Shown one piece after another: positions 44,489 through 53,098 of a DNA stretch of 64,000 bases. Every line of letters begins with the position of its first letter. Positions within the stretch are counted from its first letter, which is position 1. The notes below the pieces were generated by a model. It was given only the letters and a program-made list of their open reading frames with translations. It was not told the origin of the DNA and ran no database searches. A program made the position numbers and the translations under genes. The stretch lies in assembly GCF_011742555.1 (NCBI RefSeq), contig NZ_JAAQQR010000001.1, forward strand, positions 682,001-746,000, in the 5' to 3' direction. Source of the stretch: Luteibacter jiangsuensis. GTDB lineage: Bacteria; Pseudomonadota; Gammaproteobacteria; Xanthomonadales; Rhodanobacteraceae.

Positions 44489-45745
44489 TTAGCCGCGGCC
44501 GGCCCCGCCGTCACCCGGCGGCCGTTCGCGACCGAAGCCGACGCCGCGGGCTTCAGGCCCGAGCCAGGTCAGCAGGGCCAGCAGCAGCGCCACAGCGGCG
44601 ATCCAGGTGGACATGGCGAAGGCGAAATCGCCGCCCCGCCGTTCGGCCAGCCAGGTCTGCGCGGTAGCGGTGATGGCCGCCAGGAGGTTGCCCATCTGGT
44701 AGGCGAAACCCGGCAGCGTGCCGCGCACGGCATCGGGCGCCAGTTCGTTGAGATGGGTGGGCACAACGCCCCAGGCGCCCTGCACCATCACTTGGATGAA
44801 GAACGCTCCGAGGCCCAGCAACAGCAGCGAGCCGCCGTAGGTCCATAGCGGGATCACGGGAATGGCCAGAAGCGCCGCGATGATGATGGCCTTCCGCCGG
44901 CCGATCCTCTCCGACAGCGACCCGAAGGCCAGGCCGCCGGCCAGCGCGCCGAGGTTGAGCAGCGCCGTGAGCATGAACGCGGTAGCGGAACCCGCGGGAA
45001 TCTTCAGCTGGGTCTGGATGAAGGTCGGATACATGTCCTGCGAGCCGTGGCTGAACATGTTGAACGCGGCCATCAGCAGCATGAGGTACACGAACAGCTT
45101 CCAATAACCGCGCATGGAAACGAACACGCTCTCGCGCACGTGCTGGCGGCGGCCTTCCCACACGGGCGATTCGGGCACCTTGCGCCGGATGTACAGCACC
45201 AGCAACGCCGGCAGCGCGCCGACCACGAACAGGCCGCGCCATCCGATCGCATCCACCAGCAACCAGTTGACCAGCGCGGCGAGGAAGAACCCGCAGGGAT
45301 AACCGCTCTGCAACAGGCCCGAGACGAAGCCGCGCGATTTCGCGGGGATCGATTCCATCGCCAGTGACGCGCCGATGCCCCATTCGCCGCCCATGGCGAT
45401 GCCGAACAGGAAACGCAGGCCGAGCAGCACGCCCAGACTCGGCGCAAAGGCGCATGCGAGTTCCAGCACGGAAAACAGAACGATGTCGACCATGAGCACG
45501 GGCCGGCGACCGTAACGGTCGGCCAGGCGTCCGAAGACCAGCGCACCGATCGGGCGGGCCGCCAGCGTCAGGAACAGGCCGTAGGTAACGTCCTGCTTGG
45601 GCACGCCGAACTCATGCGCCACGGCGAGGATCACGAAGGTGAGGAGGAAATAATCGAAGGCGTCGAGCGTCCAGCCCAGGAAACTGGCCAGGACCGTATG
45701 CCGCTGCGTGTGATCCAGTTCGCGCAGCGCGGCGGGAAGCGGCAT
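44489..45745 (-). CDS. MFS transporter, carboxylate (SHS/lactate-permease-like) family
   Basis: A 418-residue 12-helix major-facilitator protein. The loop 2-3 signature GRLADRYGRRPVLM and the GLRFLFGIAMGGEWGIGASLAMESIP block are characteristic of the sialate/lactate/carboxylate (SHS and related) transporters. Substrate probably a small organic acid such as lactate or an aromatic acid; neighbours do not decide. The two genes on its sides (slyD and an EF-hand protein) are separate transcription units. Confidence 0.85.
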   Translation of the reverse strand: MPLPAALRELDHTQRHTVLASFLGWTLDAFDYFLLTFVILAVAHEFGVPKQDVTYGLFLTLAARPIGALVFGRLADRYGRRPVLMVDIVLFSVLELACAFAPSLGVLLGLRFLFGIAMGGEWGIGASLAMESIPAKSRGFVSGLLQSGYPCGFFLAALVNWLLVDAIGWRGLFVVGALPALLVLYIRRKVPESPVWEGRRQHVRESVFVSMRGYWKLFVYLMLLMAAFNMFSHGSQDMYPTFIQTQLKIPAGSATAFMLTALLNLGALAGGLAFGSLSERIGRRKAIIIAALLAIPVIPLWTYGGSLLLLGLGAFFIQVMVQGAWGVVPTHLNELAPDAVRGTLPGFAYQMGNLLAAITATAQTWLAERRGGDFAFAMSTWIAAVALLLALLTWLGPEARGVGFGRERPPGDGGAGRG

Positions 45746-45867
45746 GAGAATTTCCTCATCAATCGGGCGGCGCCGAGGCTAGCACAGCGCTACTATCGGA
45801 CGTGCGCCTCACGGCGCCACGACAAGGCCTCGTTACACTGGCCATCTCACGACAGACGGAGGACTCG

Positions 45868-46164
45868 ATGACGTACTCGCGCTCGATCGTTTCACTCGCA
45901 CTCGTAGCCTGCCTTTCCGCCGGTGTCGCTTTCGCACAGGAAAGCGCGCCGCAGGCGCAATCCGGCGACAGCGGCGCGCCCGATTTCTCCAGCCTCAACG
46001 ACGGCAAGCCGATACGTCGCGGCGACGTGCCCAAGGACGTGGAAGCGCTGAAGGAACTGCGCGCGCACTTCAACGAAGCGGACAGGGACCACAACGGACA
46101 AGTGGACAAGGCCGAATACGACGCCTATATCAACAAGGCCAACACCAAGCAGCCGCAGCGATAA
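45868..46164 (+). CDS. Exported EF-hand-containing protein
   Basis: A 98-residue secreted protein: signal peptide of about 24 residues ending VAFAQ, then an acidic mature part with one EF-hand loop DRDHNGQVDKAE. Calcium ligands are complete (Asn at position 5). It resembles the second EF-hand protein at 22.9 kb in size and layout. Start has GGAGG five bases upstream of the ATG. Function unknown; probably periplasmic. Confidence 0.8.
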   Translation: MTYSRSIVSLALVACLSAGVAFAQESAPQAQSGDSGAPDFSSLNDGKPIRRGDVPKDVEALKELRAHFNEADRDHNGQVDKAEYDAYINKANTKQPQR

Positions 46165-46222
46165 GTCTCCGGGGCCGGGGCGTGCGTCCGTGCCCCGGCC
46201 CTCCCGACGGACGGAGATCCGC

Positions 46223-46885
46223 ATGATTCCCGACAGCCGCACCCGGCGACGTATCGCCGCCCGGTTTCGCCGTCCCGGCGATCGGATCTACATCCACGGC
46301 AAGCTGGCCACCGATCCCGTCTACGCCGCGACCGCGCGAGCCATCAAGGGGCGGCGCCTGCCCCTGCTCGACATCGGTTGCGGGCTGGGTCTGCTCGGCC
46401 ATTACCTGCATGCGTGCCATGCCCTCGACGGTTACCTCGGCCTCGATCACGACGGCCGGAAGATCGCAATGGGCCGCGATGCGGCGGAGCGTGCCGGCCT
46501 CGGCGAGGAGATCGCCCTGCACGAGGCAGATGCGGCCACCCCGCAGCCCCTTCGTGGACACGTCGCGATGCTCGACGTGCTGCATTACCTCCCGCGCGAA
46601 CGCCAGTCGGAACTGCTGTCCTTTGCCGTGGATCATCTCGCCGACGACGGCGTGCTGATCCTGCGCAACGTGATCCGCGACGGCTCGTGGCGCTACCGGG
46701 CCACGGTCTGGGAAGAGAAGTTCATCAAGGCGGTGGGCTGGATCCCGGGCGGCGCGCAGTATTTCCCGACCGAGGAGGACATCCGCGAGGTGCTGGAGTC
46801 CCGGGGCATCCGTGTCGCTTTCAAGCCGCTGTTCGGGCGCACGCCGTACAACAGCTGGCTGATGACGGCCTCGCGAGACGCCTGA
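46223..46885 (+). CDS. Class I SAM-dependent methyltransferase
   Basis: A 220-residue methyltransferase with motif I LLDIGCGLGLLGHYL (about residues 48-62), the acidic second strand YLGLDHD and the post-motif LDVLHYLP. The C-terminal FPTEEDIREVLESRGIRVAFKPLFGRTPYNSWL supports a small-molecule or lipid substrate. GGAG precedes the ATG by eight bases. The adjacent EF-hand gene is 58 bases upstream on the same strand. The reaction is unknown. Confidence 0.85.
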   Translation: MIPDSRTRRRIAARFRRPGDRIYIHGKLATDPVYAATARAIKGRRLPLLDIGCGLGLLGHYLHACHALDGYLGLDHDGRKIAMGRDAAERAGLGEEIALHEADAATPQPLRGHVAMLDVLHYLPRERQSELLSFAVDHLADDGVLILRNVIRDGSWRYRATVWEEKFIKAVGWIPGGAQYFPTEEDIREVLESRGIRVAFKPLFGRTPYNSWLMTASRDA

Positions 46886-46909
46886 ACCGAATCGTCGGTG
46901 GCGCGGTCC

Positions 46910-46993
46910 TGTGGGAGCCGGCTCTGCCGGCGATCCCGCGGCAGCGGGCCCGTTCGCGGCGAGCACCCATCGCCGCTGAAGCGGCTCCCACAC
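46910..46993. repeat. Composite intergenic repeat, B/A orientation
   Basis: A full-length copy with TGTGGGAGCCGGCTCTGCCGGC left arm, CCCGCGGCAGCGGG centre and GCCGCTGAAGCGGCTCCCACA right arm, between a methyltransferase gene and the rhlE promoter. Confidence 0.9.
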
Positions 46994-46998
46994 AAAGC

Positions 46999-47217
46999 CC
47001 GACATTGTGCGCCGCAATAAGGTATACTCGACGGGTCGTGCCTGCGCTCCGACTCCCTTGCGGACCCTCGGCGTGGAGATTTTCCCGCCCGTTCCCCCAC
47101 CCCCGGAAGCGCGCGCGACACCGGCCAGCCTGCTGTCTTCGTCATGGCTCGCGGCCGCCGAATCCATAACTCGCAGCGCGGTTCCAGGGAACGCTCGAGT
47201 CACGCAGGAGTGTTTCC
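46999..47217 (+). promoter_or_regulatory. rhlE promoter and long 5' leader
   Basis: A -10-like TATACT (47023-47028) with a weak -35-like CCGACA 18 bases upstream implies a transcription start near 47035. That leaves about 180 bases of untranslated leader before the rhlE ATG. The leader has no supported ORF and a very C-rich stretch (47090-47105). Long leaders on DEAD-box helicase genes often serve cold-shock or autoregulation; that role is inferred. Confidence 0.4.
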
Positions 47218-48591
47218 ATGTCTTTCGATTCGCTGGGCCTTGCGCCCGCGTTGCTGCGCGCGCTGTCCGAGGCCGGCTATGAAAAGCCCACGCCCATCCA
47301 GGCAGCCGCCATCCCCGAGGTGCTGGCCGGTCACGACCTGATGGCTGCCGCGCAGACGGGCACCGGCAAGACCGCCGCTTTCTCGCTGCCGCTGCTCCAT
47401 CGCCTTGCCGGCGAGGTACGCGGCGAAGGCCGCCGTCCGATCCGGGCCCTCATTCTCACCCCCACCCGCGAACTCGCCGCCCAGGTGCAGGACAACCTGC
47501 GCGATTACGGCAAGTACGTGCGCCTGTCCAGCACCGTGATCTTCGGCGGCGTGGGCATGGGTAACCAGCTGCAGGCGCTGCGTCGCGGCGTCGACATCGT
47601 GGTGGCCACGCCGGGCCGTCTGATCGACCACATGCAGCAGCGCTCGGTCGACCTGTCCAAGGTGGACGTGCTCGTGCTCGACGAAGCCGACCGCATGCTC
47701 GACATGGGCTTCCTGCCGGCACTCAAGCGCATCCTCGCTGCGGTGCCGCGCCAGCGCCAGACGCTGCTGTTCTCGGCTACGTTCGCGCCGGAGATCAAGG
47801 CGCTTGCCCAGCAGTTCATGCGCGAGCCGCGCGAGGTCTCCACCACGCCGGCCAACACCGTCGCCAACACGGTCACCCACGTGGTGCATCCGGTCGACGC
47901 GGCGAACAAGCGCGAGCTGCTGCTGCACATCCTCGCCCAGGACAGCCGTCGCCAGACGCTCGTCTTCAGCCGCACCAAGCATGGCGCCGACAAGCTCGTG
48001 CGCCATCTGGAACAGGCCGGCATCCGTGCCGCCGCCATCCACGGCAACAAGAGCCAGAACGCCCGCACGCGGGCGCTGTCCGACTTCAAGACGGGCCGCA
48101 TCACCGTGCTGGTTGCCACCGACATCGCTGCACGCGGTATCGATATCGACCAGCTCCCGGTCGTCATCAACTTCGACCTGCCCATGGTCGCGGAAGACTA
48201 CGTGCACCGCATCGGCCGCACCGGCCGCGCGGGCGCCGAAGGCCAGGCCATCTCGCTGGTGAGCCACGACGAGTCGGGCCTGCTGCGCGACATCGGCCGC
48301 CTGCTGAAGACCGACCTCTCGATCCGCAACGTGGAAGGCTACGAGCCCAGCACGCCGCTTCGCCTCGACGCTGGCGCGCCGCGCCCGAAGCAGCAGCAGC
48401 GCCAGCCGCGTTCGCAGCAGGGCGGTGGCCAGGGCCGTCCCGGTGCCGGCGGCTCACGCCAGGGCGGCAACGGCGGCGGACGCCCGCCGTCGCATCGTCC
48501 GCACGGGCACTCCCCCGCGGGCACCGGCGAGAACACCGGTAGCCACAAGCGTCGCCGCCAGCGCCGCGGCCCGGCCACGAACAAGGCCTGA
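47218..48591 (+). CDS. rhlE: DEAD-box ATP-dependent RNA helicase RhlE
   Basis: A 457-residue RNA helicase. Motifs are Q GYEKPTPIQAAAIP, Walker A AAQTGTGKTAAF, PTRELAAQV, DEAD in VLDEADRML, SAT in LFSATF, and VI HRIGRTGRAG. The C-terminus is a basic Gly/Arg/Gln-rich tail of about 100 residues, as in RhlE, that binds RNA nonspecifically. AGGAG lies seven bases upstream of the ATG. It probably acts in ribosome assembly or mRNA decay at low temperature. A paralogous DEAD-box gene (deaD) lies 2 kb downstream. Confidence 0.95.
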   Translation: MSFDSLGLAPALLRALSEAGYEKPTPIQAAAIPEVLAGHDLMAAAQTGTGKTAAFSLPLLHRLAGEVRGEGRRPIRALILTPTRELAAQVQDNLRDYGKYVRLSSTVIFGGVGMGNQLQALRRGVDIVVATPGRLIDHMQQRSVDLSKVDVLVLDEADRMLDMGFLPALKRILAAVPRQRQTLLFSATFAPEIKALAQQFMREPREVSTTPANTVANTVTHVVHPVDAANKRELLLHILAQDSRRQTLVFSRTKHGADKLVRHLEQAGIRAAAIHGNKSQNARTRALSDFKTGRITVLVATDIAARGIDIDQLPVVINFDLPMVAEDYVHRIGRTGRAGAEGQAISLVSHDESGLLRDIGRLLKTDLSIRNVEGYEPSTPLRLDAGAPRPKQQQRQPRSQQGGGQGRPGAGGSRQGGNGGGRPPSHRPHGHSPAGTGENTGSHKRRRQRRGPATNKA

Positions 48592-48605
48592 GGCCCGATG
48601 GCCTA

Positions 48606-48686
48606 GCCGCATGGGCAATGGTCCGCCCATGCGGCAATCCGGATCATGCGGGTTGGCAGGCCACCAACCCAGGTAACACCCGCATG
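48606..48686 (+). promoter_or_regulatory. Nested hairpins covering the start of the DoxX-like gene
   Basis: A perfect 11-bp stem (GCCGCATGGGC, 48606-48616, with GCCCATGCGGC, 48625-48635) is followed by a nested structure: CATGCGGG (48645-48652) pairs with CCCGCATG (48679-48686), the latter containing the DoxX-like ATG. Inside it GGTTGG pairs with CCAACC. Several CATGCGG/CCGCATG copies can swap partners. Confidence 0.55.
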
Positions 48687-49121
48687 TCCCGACTCCACCG
48701 CTACAGCGTCGCCGTGCTGCGCACCGTGTTCGGCGCGTTCTTCGCCTTCTCCGGCCTCAACCACATCTTCGCCTTCTGGCAGCCGCCTGCGCCGCACACG
48801 GCCGCCGGCCGAGCCTTTATGGCAGGACTCGAAGCCAGCGGCTTCGTCGAGCCCCTGGTGGGCGTGCTCTTCGTCTATGCCGGCGTGGCGTTGATGGCGG
48901 CACGGCTCGTGCCGCTCGCACTGCTCCTGCTGGCGGCCCCCATCGTCGTCATCTTCGGCTACCACTTCGTCACCGAAGGGCGGACGCTCGGACCGCACCT
49001 GCCACTGCTGGCGATCTACCTGATCCTTGCATGGGAAGAACGCGGAGCATGGCACGCCATGTTCGCCGCTCGCGGCAAGGCTGCCGGCACCGAGCCCGCG
49101 CCGCTCAGCCCTGCGTTCTGA
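48684..49121 (+). CDS. DoxX-like membrane protein
   Basis: A 145-residue inner-membrane protein of about four helices, with the DoxX-type start FGAFFAFSGLNHIFAF and a second block FVEPLVGVLFVYAGVALM. The family includes subunits of quinone oxidoreductases and proteins of unknown role. The start codon is part of a predicted RNA stem. It follows rhlE by 92 bases. Confidence 0.75.
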   Translation: MSRLHRYSVAVLRTVFGAFFAFSGLNHIFAFWQPPAPHTAAGRAFMAGLEASGFVEPLVGVLFVYAGVALMAARLVPLALLLLAAPIVVIFGYHFVTEGRTLGPHLPLLAIYLILAWEERGAWHAMFAARGKAAGTEPAPLSPAF

Positions 49122-49659
49122 TCTTCGCGGTAAGGACGTGGTCCTCCCACAGGCCGTCGATCTTCAGATAGCGCTTCGCATAGCCTTCCTTCTCGAACCC
49201 CAGGTGCTCGAGAAGCCTTCCGCTGCGTTCGTTACGCGGCATGTAGTTGGCCATCACCCGGTGGAAATCCAGCGGGCCGAACGCATAGCGCACGGCTGCC
49301 TCGAGGGCCTCGAACATGAGGCCCTTGCCTTCATGCGACGCGCCGATGCCATAGCCGAGATGGCACGCCTGGAAAACGCCGCGCACCACGTTGGCGAAGG
49401 TGAAGGTGCCGATCATCTCCGTGGCGTCGGGCGTCAATATCGCGAACGGATAGCCGCGATCGCCCCGCGCGGCTTCCAGCCCTGCCTCGATCGCCTGCCG
49501 GCAGCCTTCCAGCGAGTAATGCGATTCGCTGCGCAGCGGCTCCCACGGCGCCAGGTGTTCGCGATTATCGGTGCGATACCGGCGAAGCAGCTCCGCTTCG
49601 TCCACGTCGAGCAGGCGGATCACCGTGCGCGCGGTGCGCATGCGGATCGGTTCGCTCAT
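49105..49659 (-). CDS. GNAT-family N-acetyltransferase (RimJ/RimL-like)
   Basis: A 184-residue acetyltransferase. The acetyl-CoA motif A reads LGYGIGASHEGKGLMFEALEA and motif B VMANYMPRNERSGRLLEHLGFEKEGYAK, the pattern of RimJ/RimL ribosomal-protein alanine acetyltransferases. A TerC-like or S5 target is not implied. It begins on an ATG overlapping the stop of fghA (ATGA), so the two are co-transcribed. The 3' end overlaps the tail end of the DoxX-like gene by 17 bases on the opposite strand. Confidence 0.88.
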   Translation of the reverse strand: MSEPIRMRTARTVIRLLDVDEAELLRRYRTDNREHLAPWEPLRSESHYSLEGCRQAIEAGLEAARGDRGYPFAILTPDATEMIGTFTFANVVRGVFQACHLGYGIGASHEGKGLMFEALEAAVRYAFGPLDFHRVMANYMPRNERSGRLLEHLGFEKEGYAKRYLKIDGLWEDHVLTAKIRTQG

Positions 49660-50504
49660 GCAGCGAGCGCTTTCGCGTGGTGGCGGAGGTGGTCTTCCAC
49701 GAACGTCTGGATGAAGTAGTAGCTGTGGTCGTAGCCGGGGCGCATGCGCAGGTCGAGCGGCTGGCCCGCGTCTTCGCATGCCGCCTCGAAGCGCTGCGGT
49801 TGCAGCTGGCTCACGAGGAAACCATCGGCCTCGCCCTGGTCGATGAGGATAGTGCCTTCGAAGCCGGCTCCCGCGCGAACGAGCGCCGTGGCGTCGTGGC
49901 GTTCCCACGCCTTGCGGTCGTCGCCGAGATAGCGCGAGAAGGCCTTCTCGCCCCACGGCACGCGAGTCGGCGCGACGATCGGCGCGAACGCCGACACCGA
50001 GCGGAAGCGACCCGGATTGCGCAGGGCGATCGTGAGCGCGCCGTGTCCACCCATGGAATGGCCGGTGATGCCTTGCCGCCCCATGTCGAGCGGGAAGCGT
50101 CCCGCGAGCAGGCGCGGCAGTTCGTCCACCACGTAGCTGTACATGCGGAATCGCGCATTCCACGGTGCCTCGGTGGCATCCAGGTAGAACCCCGCGCCTT
50201 CGCCGAACTCCCAGTCGCCGGTGGCACCGGGAAACCCGGTGTCGCGCGGGCTGGTGTCCGGCATCGCGAGGGCCAGCCCGAGTTCGGCCGCGAGCCGCTG
50301 TGCGCCGGCCTTGATGGTGAAGGTTTCCGCCGTGCAGGTGAGCCCGGCGAGGTACCAGAGCACCGGTACCGGGCCCTGCTCGGCTGCCGGCGGCAGGTAC
50401 AGCGCGAAGCGCATGGGGCCGCCGCACGCTTCCGAGTCATGCGAATAAAATCCCTGCACGCCGCCGAAGCAGCGCTGTTCCGATACCGTCTCGATGGCTG
50501 ACAT
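49656..50504 (-). CDS. fghA: S-formylglutathione hydrolase
   Basis: A 282-residue esterase that hydrolyses S-formylglutathione to formate and glutathione in formaldehyde detoxification. The family start block (GVQGFYSHDSEACGGPMRF), the oxyanion region WYLAGLTCTAETF, the nucleophile GHSMGGHGAL and the His block YDHSYYFIQTFVEDH are all present. The usual partner, glutathione-dependent formaldehyde dehydrogenase, is not adjacent in this window. It is co-transcribed with the RimJ-like gene. Confidence 0.94.
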   Translation of the reverse strand: MSAIETVSEQRCFGGVQGFYSHDSEACGGPMRFALYLPPAAEQGPVPVLWYLAGLTCTAETFTIKAGAQRLAAELGLALAMPDTSPRDTGFPGATGDWEFGEGAGFYLDATEAPWNARFRMYSYVVDELPRLLAGRFPLDMGRQGITGHSMGGHGALTIALRNPGRFRSVSAFAPIVAPTRVPWGEKAFSRYLGDDRKAWERHDATALVRAGAGFEGTILIDQGEADGFLVSQLQPQRFEAACEDAGQPLDLRMRPGYDHSYYFIQTFVEDHLRHHAKALAA

Positions 50505-50593
50505 GGCACTCTTCCTTACGCGAAGCTGACCGGGGAGTGTAGCGCCGACGCGGCAGACGGCCACGACCCACGGCGGAGCGCACCTATCGCTGC

Positions 50594-50599
50594 TACAAT
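50594..50599 (+). promoter_or_regulatory. -10-like element of deaD
   Basis: TACAAT in the 147-base gap between divergent fghA and deaD matches the -10 consensus at five of six positions, about 52 bases upstream of the deaD ATG. No good -35 was found. Confidence 0.35.
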
Positions 50600-50651
50600 A
50601 GGCGTACTGCCCGGCGCCGATCGTGCCGCCGCGCCCCTCCCTGAGGTCGCC

Positions 50652-52469
50652 ATGTCATCCCCCGATATCGATAACGCTCCGGCCCTGCCCGGTTTCAGCG
50701 CGCTTGCCCTCGACGCCAACGTCGTGCGCGCGCTGACCGAGGTGGGCTATGAGACCCCCTCCCCCATCCAGGCCGCCACCATTCCGGCCCTGCTCGAAGG
50801 CCGCGACGTCATCGGCCAGGCGCAGACCGGCACCGGCAAGACCGCGGCGTTCGCGCTGCCGGTGCTCTCGCGCATCGATCTGAAGCCCGGCAAGCCGCAG
50901 GCGCTGGTGCTCGCCCCCACGCGCGAGTTGGCCATCCAGGTGGCCGAGGCGTTCCAGAAGTACGCCACCTACCTGCCCGGCTTCCAGGTACTGCCCATCT
51001 ACGGCGGCCAGAGCTACGGCCCGCAGTTGCAGGGCCTGAAGCGTGGTGCGCAGGTCATCGTCGGCACGCCCGGCCGCGTCATCGACCACCTCGACAAAGG
51101 CACGCTGGATCTCTCCGGCCTGCGCTTCGTGGTGCTCGACGAAGCCGACGAGATGCTGCGCATGGGCTTCATCGACGACGTGGAGAAATTGCTCCAGGCC
51201 ACGCCGGAGGGCCGCCAGGTGGCGCTCTTCTCCGCCACCATGCCGGCACCGATCCGCCGCATCGCGCAGACGTACCTGAAGGACCCGGCCGAGGTCACGA
51301 TCAAGAACAAGACCACCACCGCGGCGAACATCCGCCAGCGTTACTGGTGGGTGAGCGGCGTGCACAAGCTCGACGCCCTCACGCGCATCCTCGAGGCCGA
51401 GAGCTTCGACGCGATGATCGTCTTCGCGCGTACCAAGCAGGCCACCGAAGAACTCGCCAGCAAGCTGCAGGCGCGCGGTTTCGCGGCCGCCGCCATCAAT
51501 GGCGACATCGCCCAGGCCCAGCGCGAACGCGTGATCGACCAGCTCAAGACCGGCAAGCTCGACATCCTGATCGCTACCGACGTGGCCGCGCGCGGCCTCG
51601 ACGTGGAGCGCATCAGCCATGTGCTCAATTACGACATTCCGCACGACACCGAGTCGTACGTGCACCGCATCGGCCGCACGGGCCGCGCCGGCCGCAGCGG
51701 CGAGGCGATCCTCTTCGTCACGCCGCGCGAGCGCAACCTGCTCCGCCAGATCGAACGCGCCACGCGCCAGCCGATCGAACAGATGCAGCTGCCCACCATC
51801 GAGGCGGTGAACGACACGCGCGTCAACAAGTTCAACCAGCGCATCACCGACACGCTCGCCACCGGCGACCTCGGCATGTTCCAGCAGCTGGTGGAAAAGT
51901 ACGAGCAGGAACACAACGTGCCGGCGATCGAGATCGCCGCCGCGCTGGCGCGCATCGCCCAGGGCGACCAGCCGCTGCTGCTGGAGCCGCCGGCCAAGCG
52001 CGAATACACCGAGCGCCCGCCGCGCGAATACGACCGCGAGCGTCCGCCGCGCGACGGCGGCGACTTCGGCGACCGTCGTCCGGTGCGCGAAGGCATGCGC
52101 CAGCCGCGTCCGCACGTCACCGAGAACGGCAAGCGCACCTACCGCATCGAGGTCGGCCACGAGCACGGCGTGAAGCCGGGCAACATCGTGGGCGCCATCG
52201 CGAACGAAGGCGGTGTCGAGGCCAAGTTCATCGGCCGCGTGAGCATTCGCGACGACTACAGCCTGATCGACCTGCCGGAAGGCATGCCGGCCGAGACCTT
52301 CAACCACCTGAAGAAGGTGTGGGTCGCGCAGCAGCAGCTGAAGATCAGCGAATGGGACGGCACGGAACAACCGCAGAGCGGCGCCCCGCCGCGCCCGCGC
52401 GGCAACTTCCGTCCTTCCGGCGCCCGCCCGGGCGGCGGCAAGCCGCCGCGGAAGAAGCGGGATTTCTAG
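50652..52469 (+). CDS. deaD: DEAD-box RNA helicase DeaD/CsdA
   Basis: A 605-residue helicase with the complete motif set: Q motif GYETPSPIQAATIP, Walker A AQTGTGKTAAF, DEAD in VLDEADEML, SAT in LFSATM and HRIGRTGRAG. A charged linker rich in RPPREYDRER repeats leads to a C-terminal DbpA-type RNA-binding domain (YRIEVGHEHGVKPGNIVGAI, RVSIRDDYSLIDLP) and a basic Gly/Arg/Lys tail. It is likely a cold-shock, ribosome-assembly helicase. Divergent from fghA. Confidence 0.96.
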   Translation: MSSPDIDNAPALPGFSALALDANVVRALTEVGYETPSPIQAATIPALLEGRDVIGQAQTGTGKTAAFALPVLSRIDLKPGKPQALVLAPTRELAIQVAEAFQKYATYLPGFQVLPIYGGQSYGPQLQGLKRGAQVIVGTPGRVIDHLDKGTLDLSGLRFVVLDEADEMLRMGFIDDVEKLLQATPEGRQVALFSATMPAPIRRIAQTYLKDPAEVTIKNKTTTAANIRQRYWWVSGVHKLDALTRILEAESFDAMIVFARTKQATEELASKLQARGFAAAAINGDIAQAQRERVIDQLKTGKLDILIATDVAARGLDVERISHVLNYDIPHDTESYVHRIGRTGRAGRSGEAILFVTPRERNLLRQIERATRQPIEQMQLPTIEAVNDTRVNKFNQRITDTLATGDLGMFQQLVEKYEQEHNVPAIEIAAALARIAQGDQPLLLEPPAKREYTERPPREYDRERPPRDGGDFGDRRPVREGMRQPRPHVTENGKRTYRIEVGHEHGVKPGNIVGAIANEGGVEAKFIGRVSIRDDYSLIDLPEGMPAETFNHLKKVWVAQQQLKISEWDGTEQPQSGAPPRPRGNFRPSGARPGGGKPPRKKRDF

Positions 52470-52495
52470 CCTCTAGGAATACCGGGTTTGCCGGC

Positions 52496-53086
52496 GTGTG
52501 AGAGCCGGATTTGCCGGCGATCCCGCGGCAGCGGGCAACCGTGCCGCAAGCACCCATCGCCGCTGAAGCGGCTCCCACAGAAAGCCAGGCCGCTCTGTGT
52601 GGGAGCCAGCTTTGCCGGCGATCCCGCGGCAGCGGACAACCGTGCCGCAAGCACCCATCGCCGCTGAAGCGGCTCCCACAGAAAGCCAGGCCGCTCTGTG
52701 TGGGAGCCGGATTTGCCGGCGATTCCGCAGCAGCCGACAACCGTGCCGCAAGCAACCATCGCCGCTGAAGCGGCTCCCACAGAAAGCCAGGCCGCTCTGT
52801 GTGGGAGCCGGATTTGCCGGCGATTCCGCAGCAGCGGACAACCGTGCCGCAAGCACCCATCGCCGCTGAAGCGGCTCCCACAGAAAGCCAGGCCGCTCTG
52901 TGTGGGAGCCGGCTTTGCCGGCGATTCCGCAGCAGCGGGCAACCGTGCCGCAAGCACCCATCGCCGCTGAAGCGGCTCCCACAGAAAGCCAGGCCGCTCT
53001 GTGTGGGAGCCGGCTTTGCCGGCGATTCCGCAGCAGCGGACAACCGTGCTGCAAGCACCCATCGCCGCTGAAGCGGCTCCCACACA
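52496..53086. repeat. Tandem array of six composite repeats, 101-bp period
   Basis: Six head-to-tail copies of the composite B/A repeat begin at 52496, 52597, 52698, 52799, 52900 and 53001, exactly 101 bases apart. Each is about 85 bp of element (TGTGGGAGCC...GGCTCCCACA) plus a 16-bp spacer GAAAGCCAGGCCGCTC; the last copy ends CACACAGGGC instead. Units 3-6 carry GATTCCGCAGCAG while units 1-2 keep GATCCCGCGGCAG, so divergence tracks position. Open frames read through all three phases on both strands and are treated as spurious. The 52470-53098 gap has no other gene. Confidence 0.95.
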
Positions 53087-53098
53087 GGGCGCCGGAGT

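Noticed and set aside
43471-44667. 398-residue frame spanning the 43.4-44.6 kb gap and slyD
   Set aside because: It covers structured intergenic DNA and runs antisense through slyD, which has full family motifs.
47144-47341. Short plus-strand frame across the rhlE leader and start
   Set aside because: No ribosome site, and it overlaps the rhlE start in another frame.
50655-52370. 571-residue open frame opposite deaD
   Set aside because: It runs antisense through an intact DEAD-box helicase gene with complete motifs; the frame is a shadow.
52496-53086. Tandem repeats considered as a CRISPR array or as repeat proteins
   Set aside because: The spacer-like segments are identical rather than unique, the repeat unit is about 101 bp and palindromic at its ends, and no cas genes are present. 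Open frames in the array exist in all phases and change sense with the repeats.
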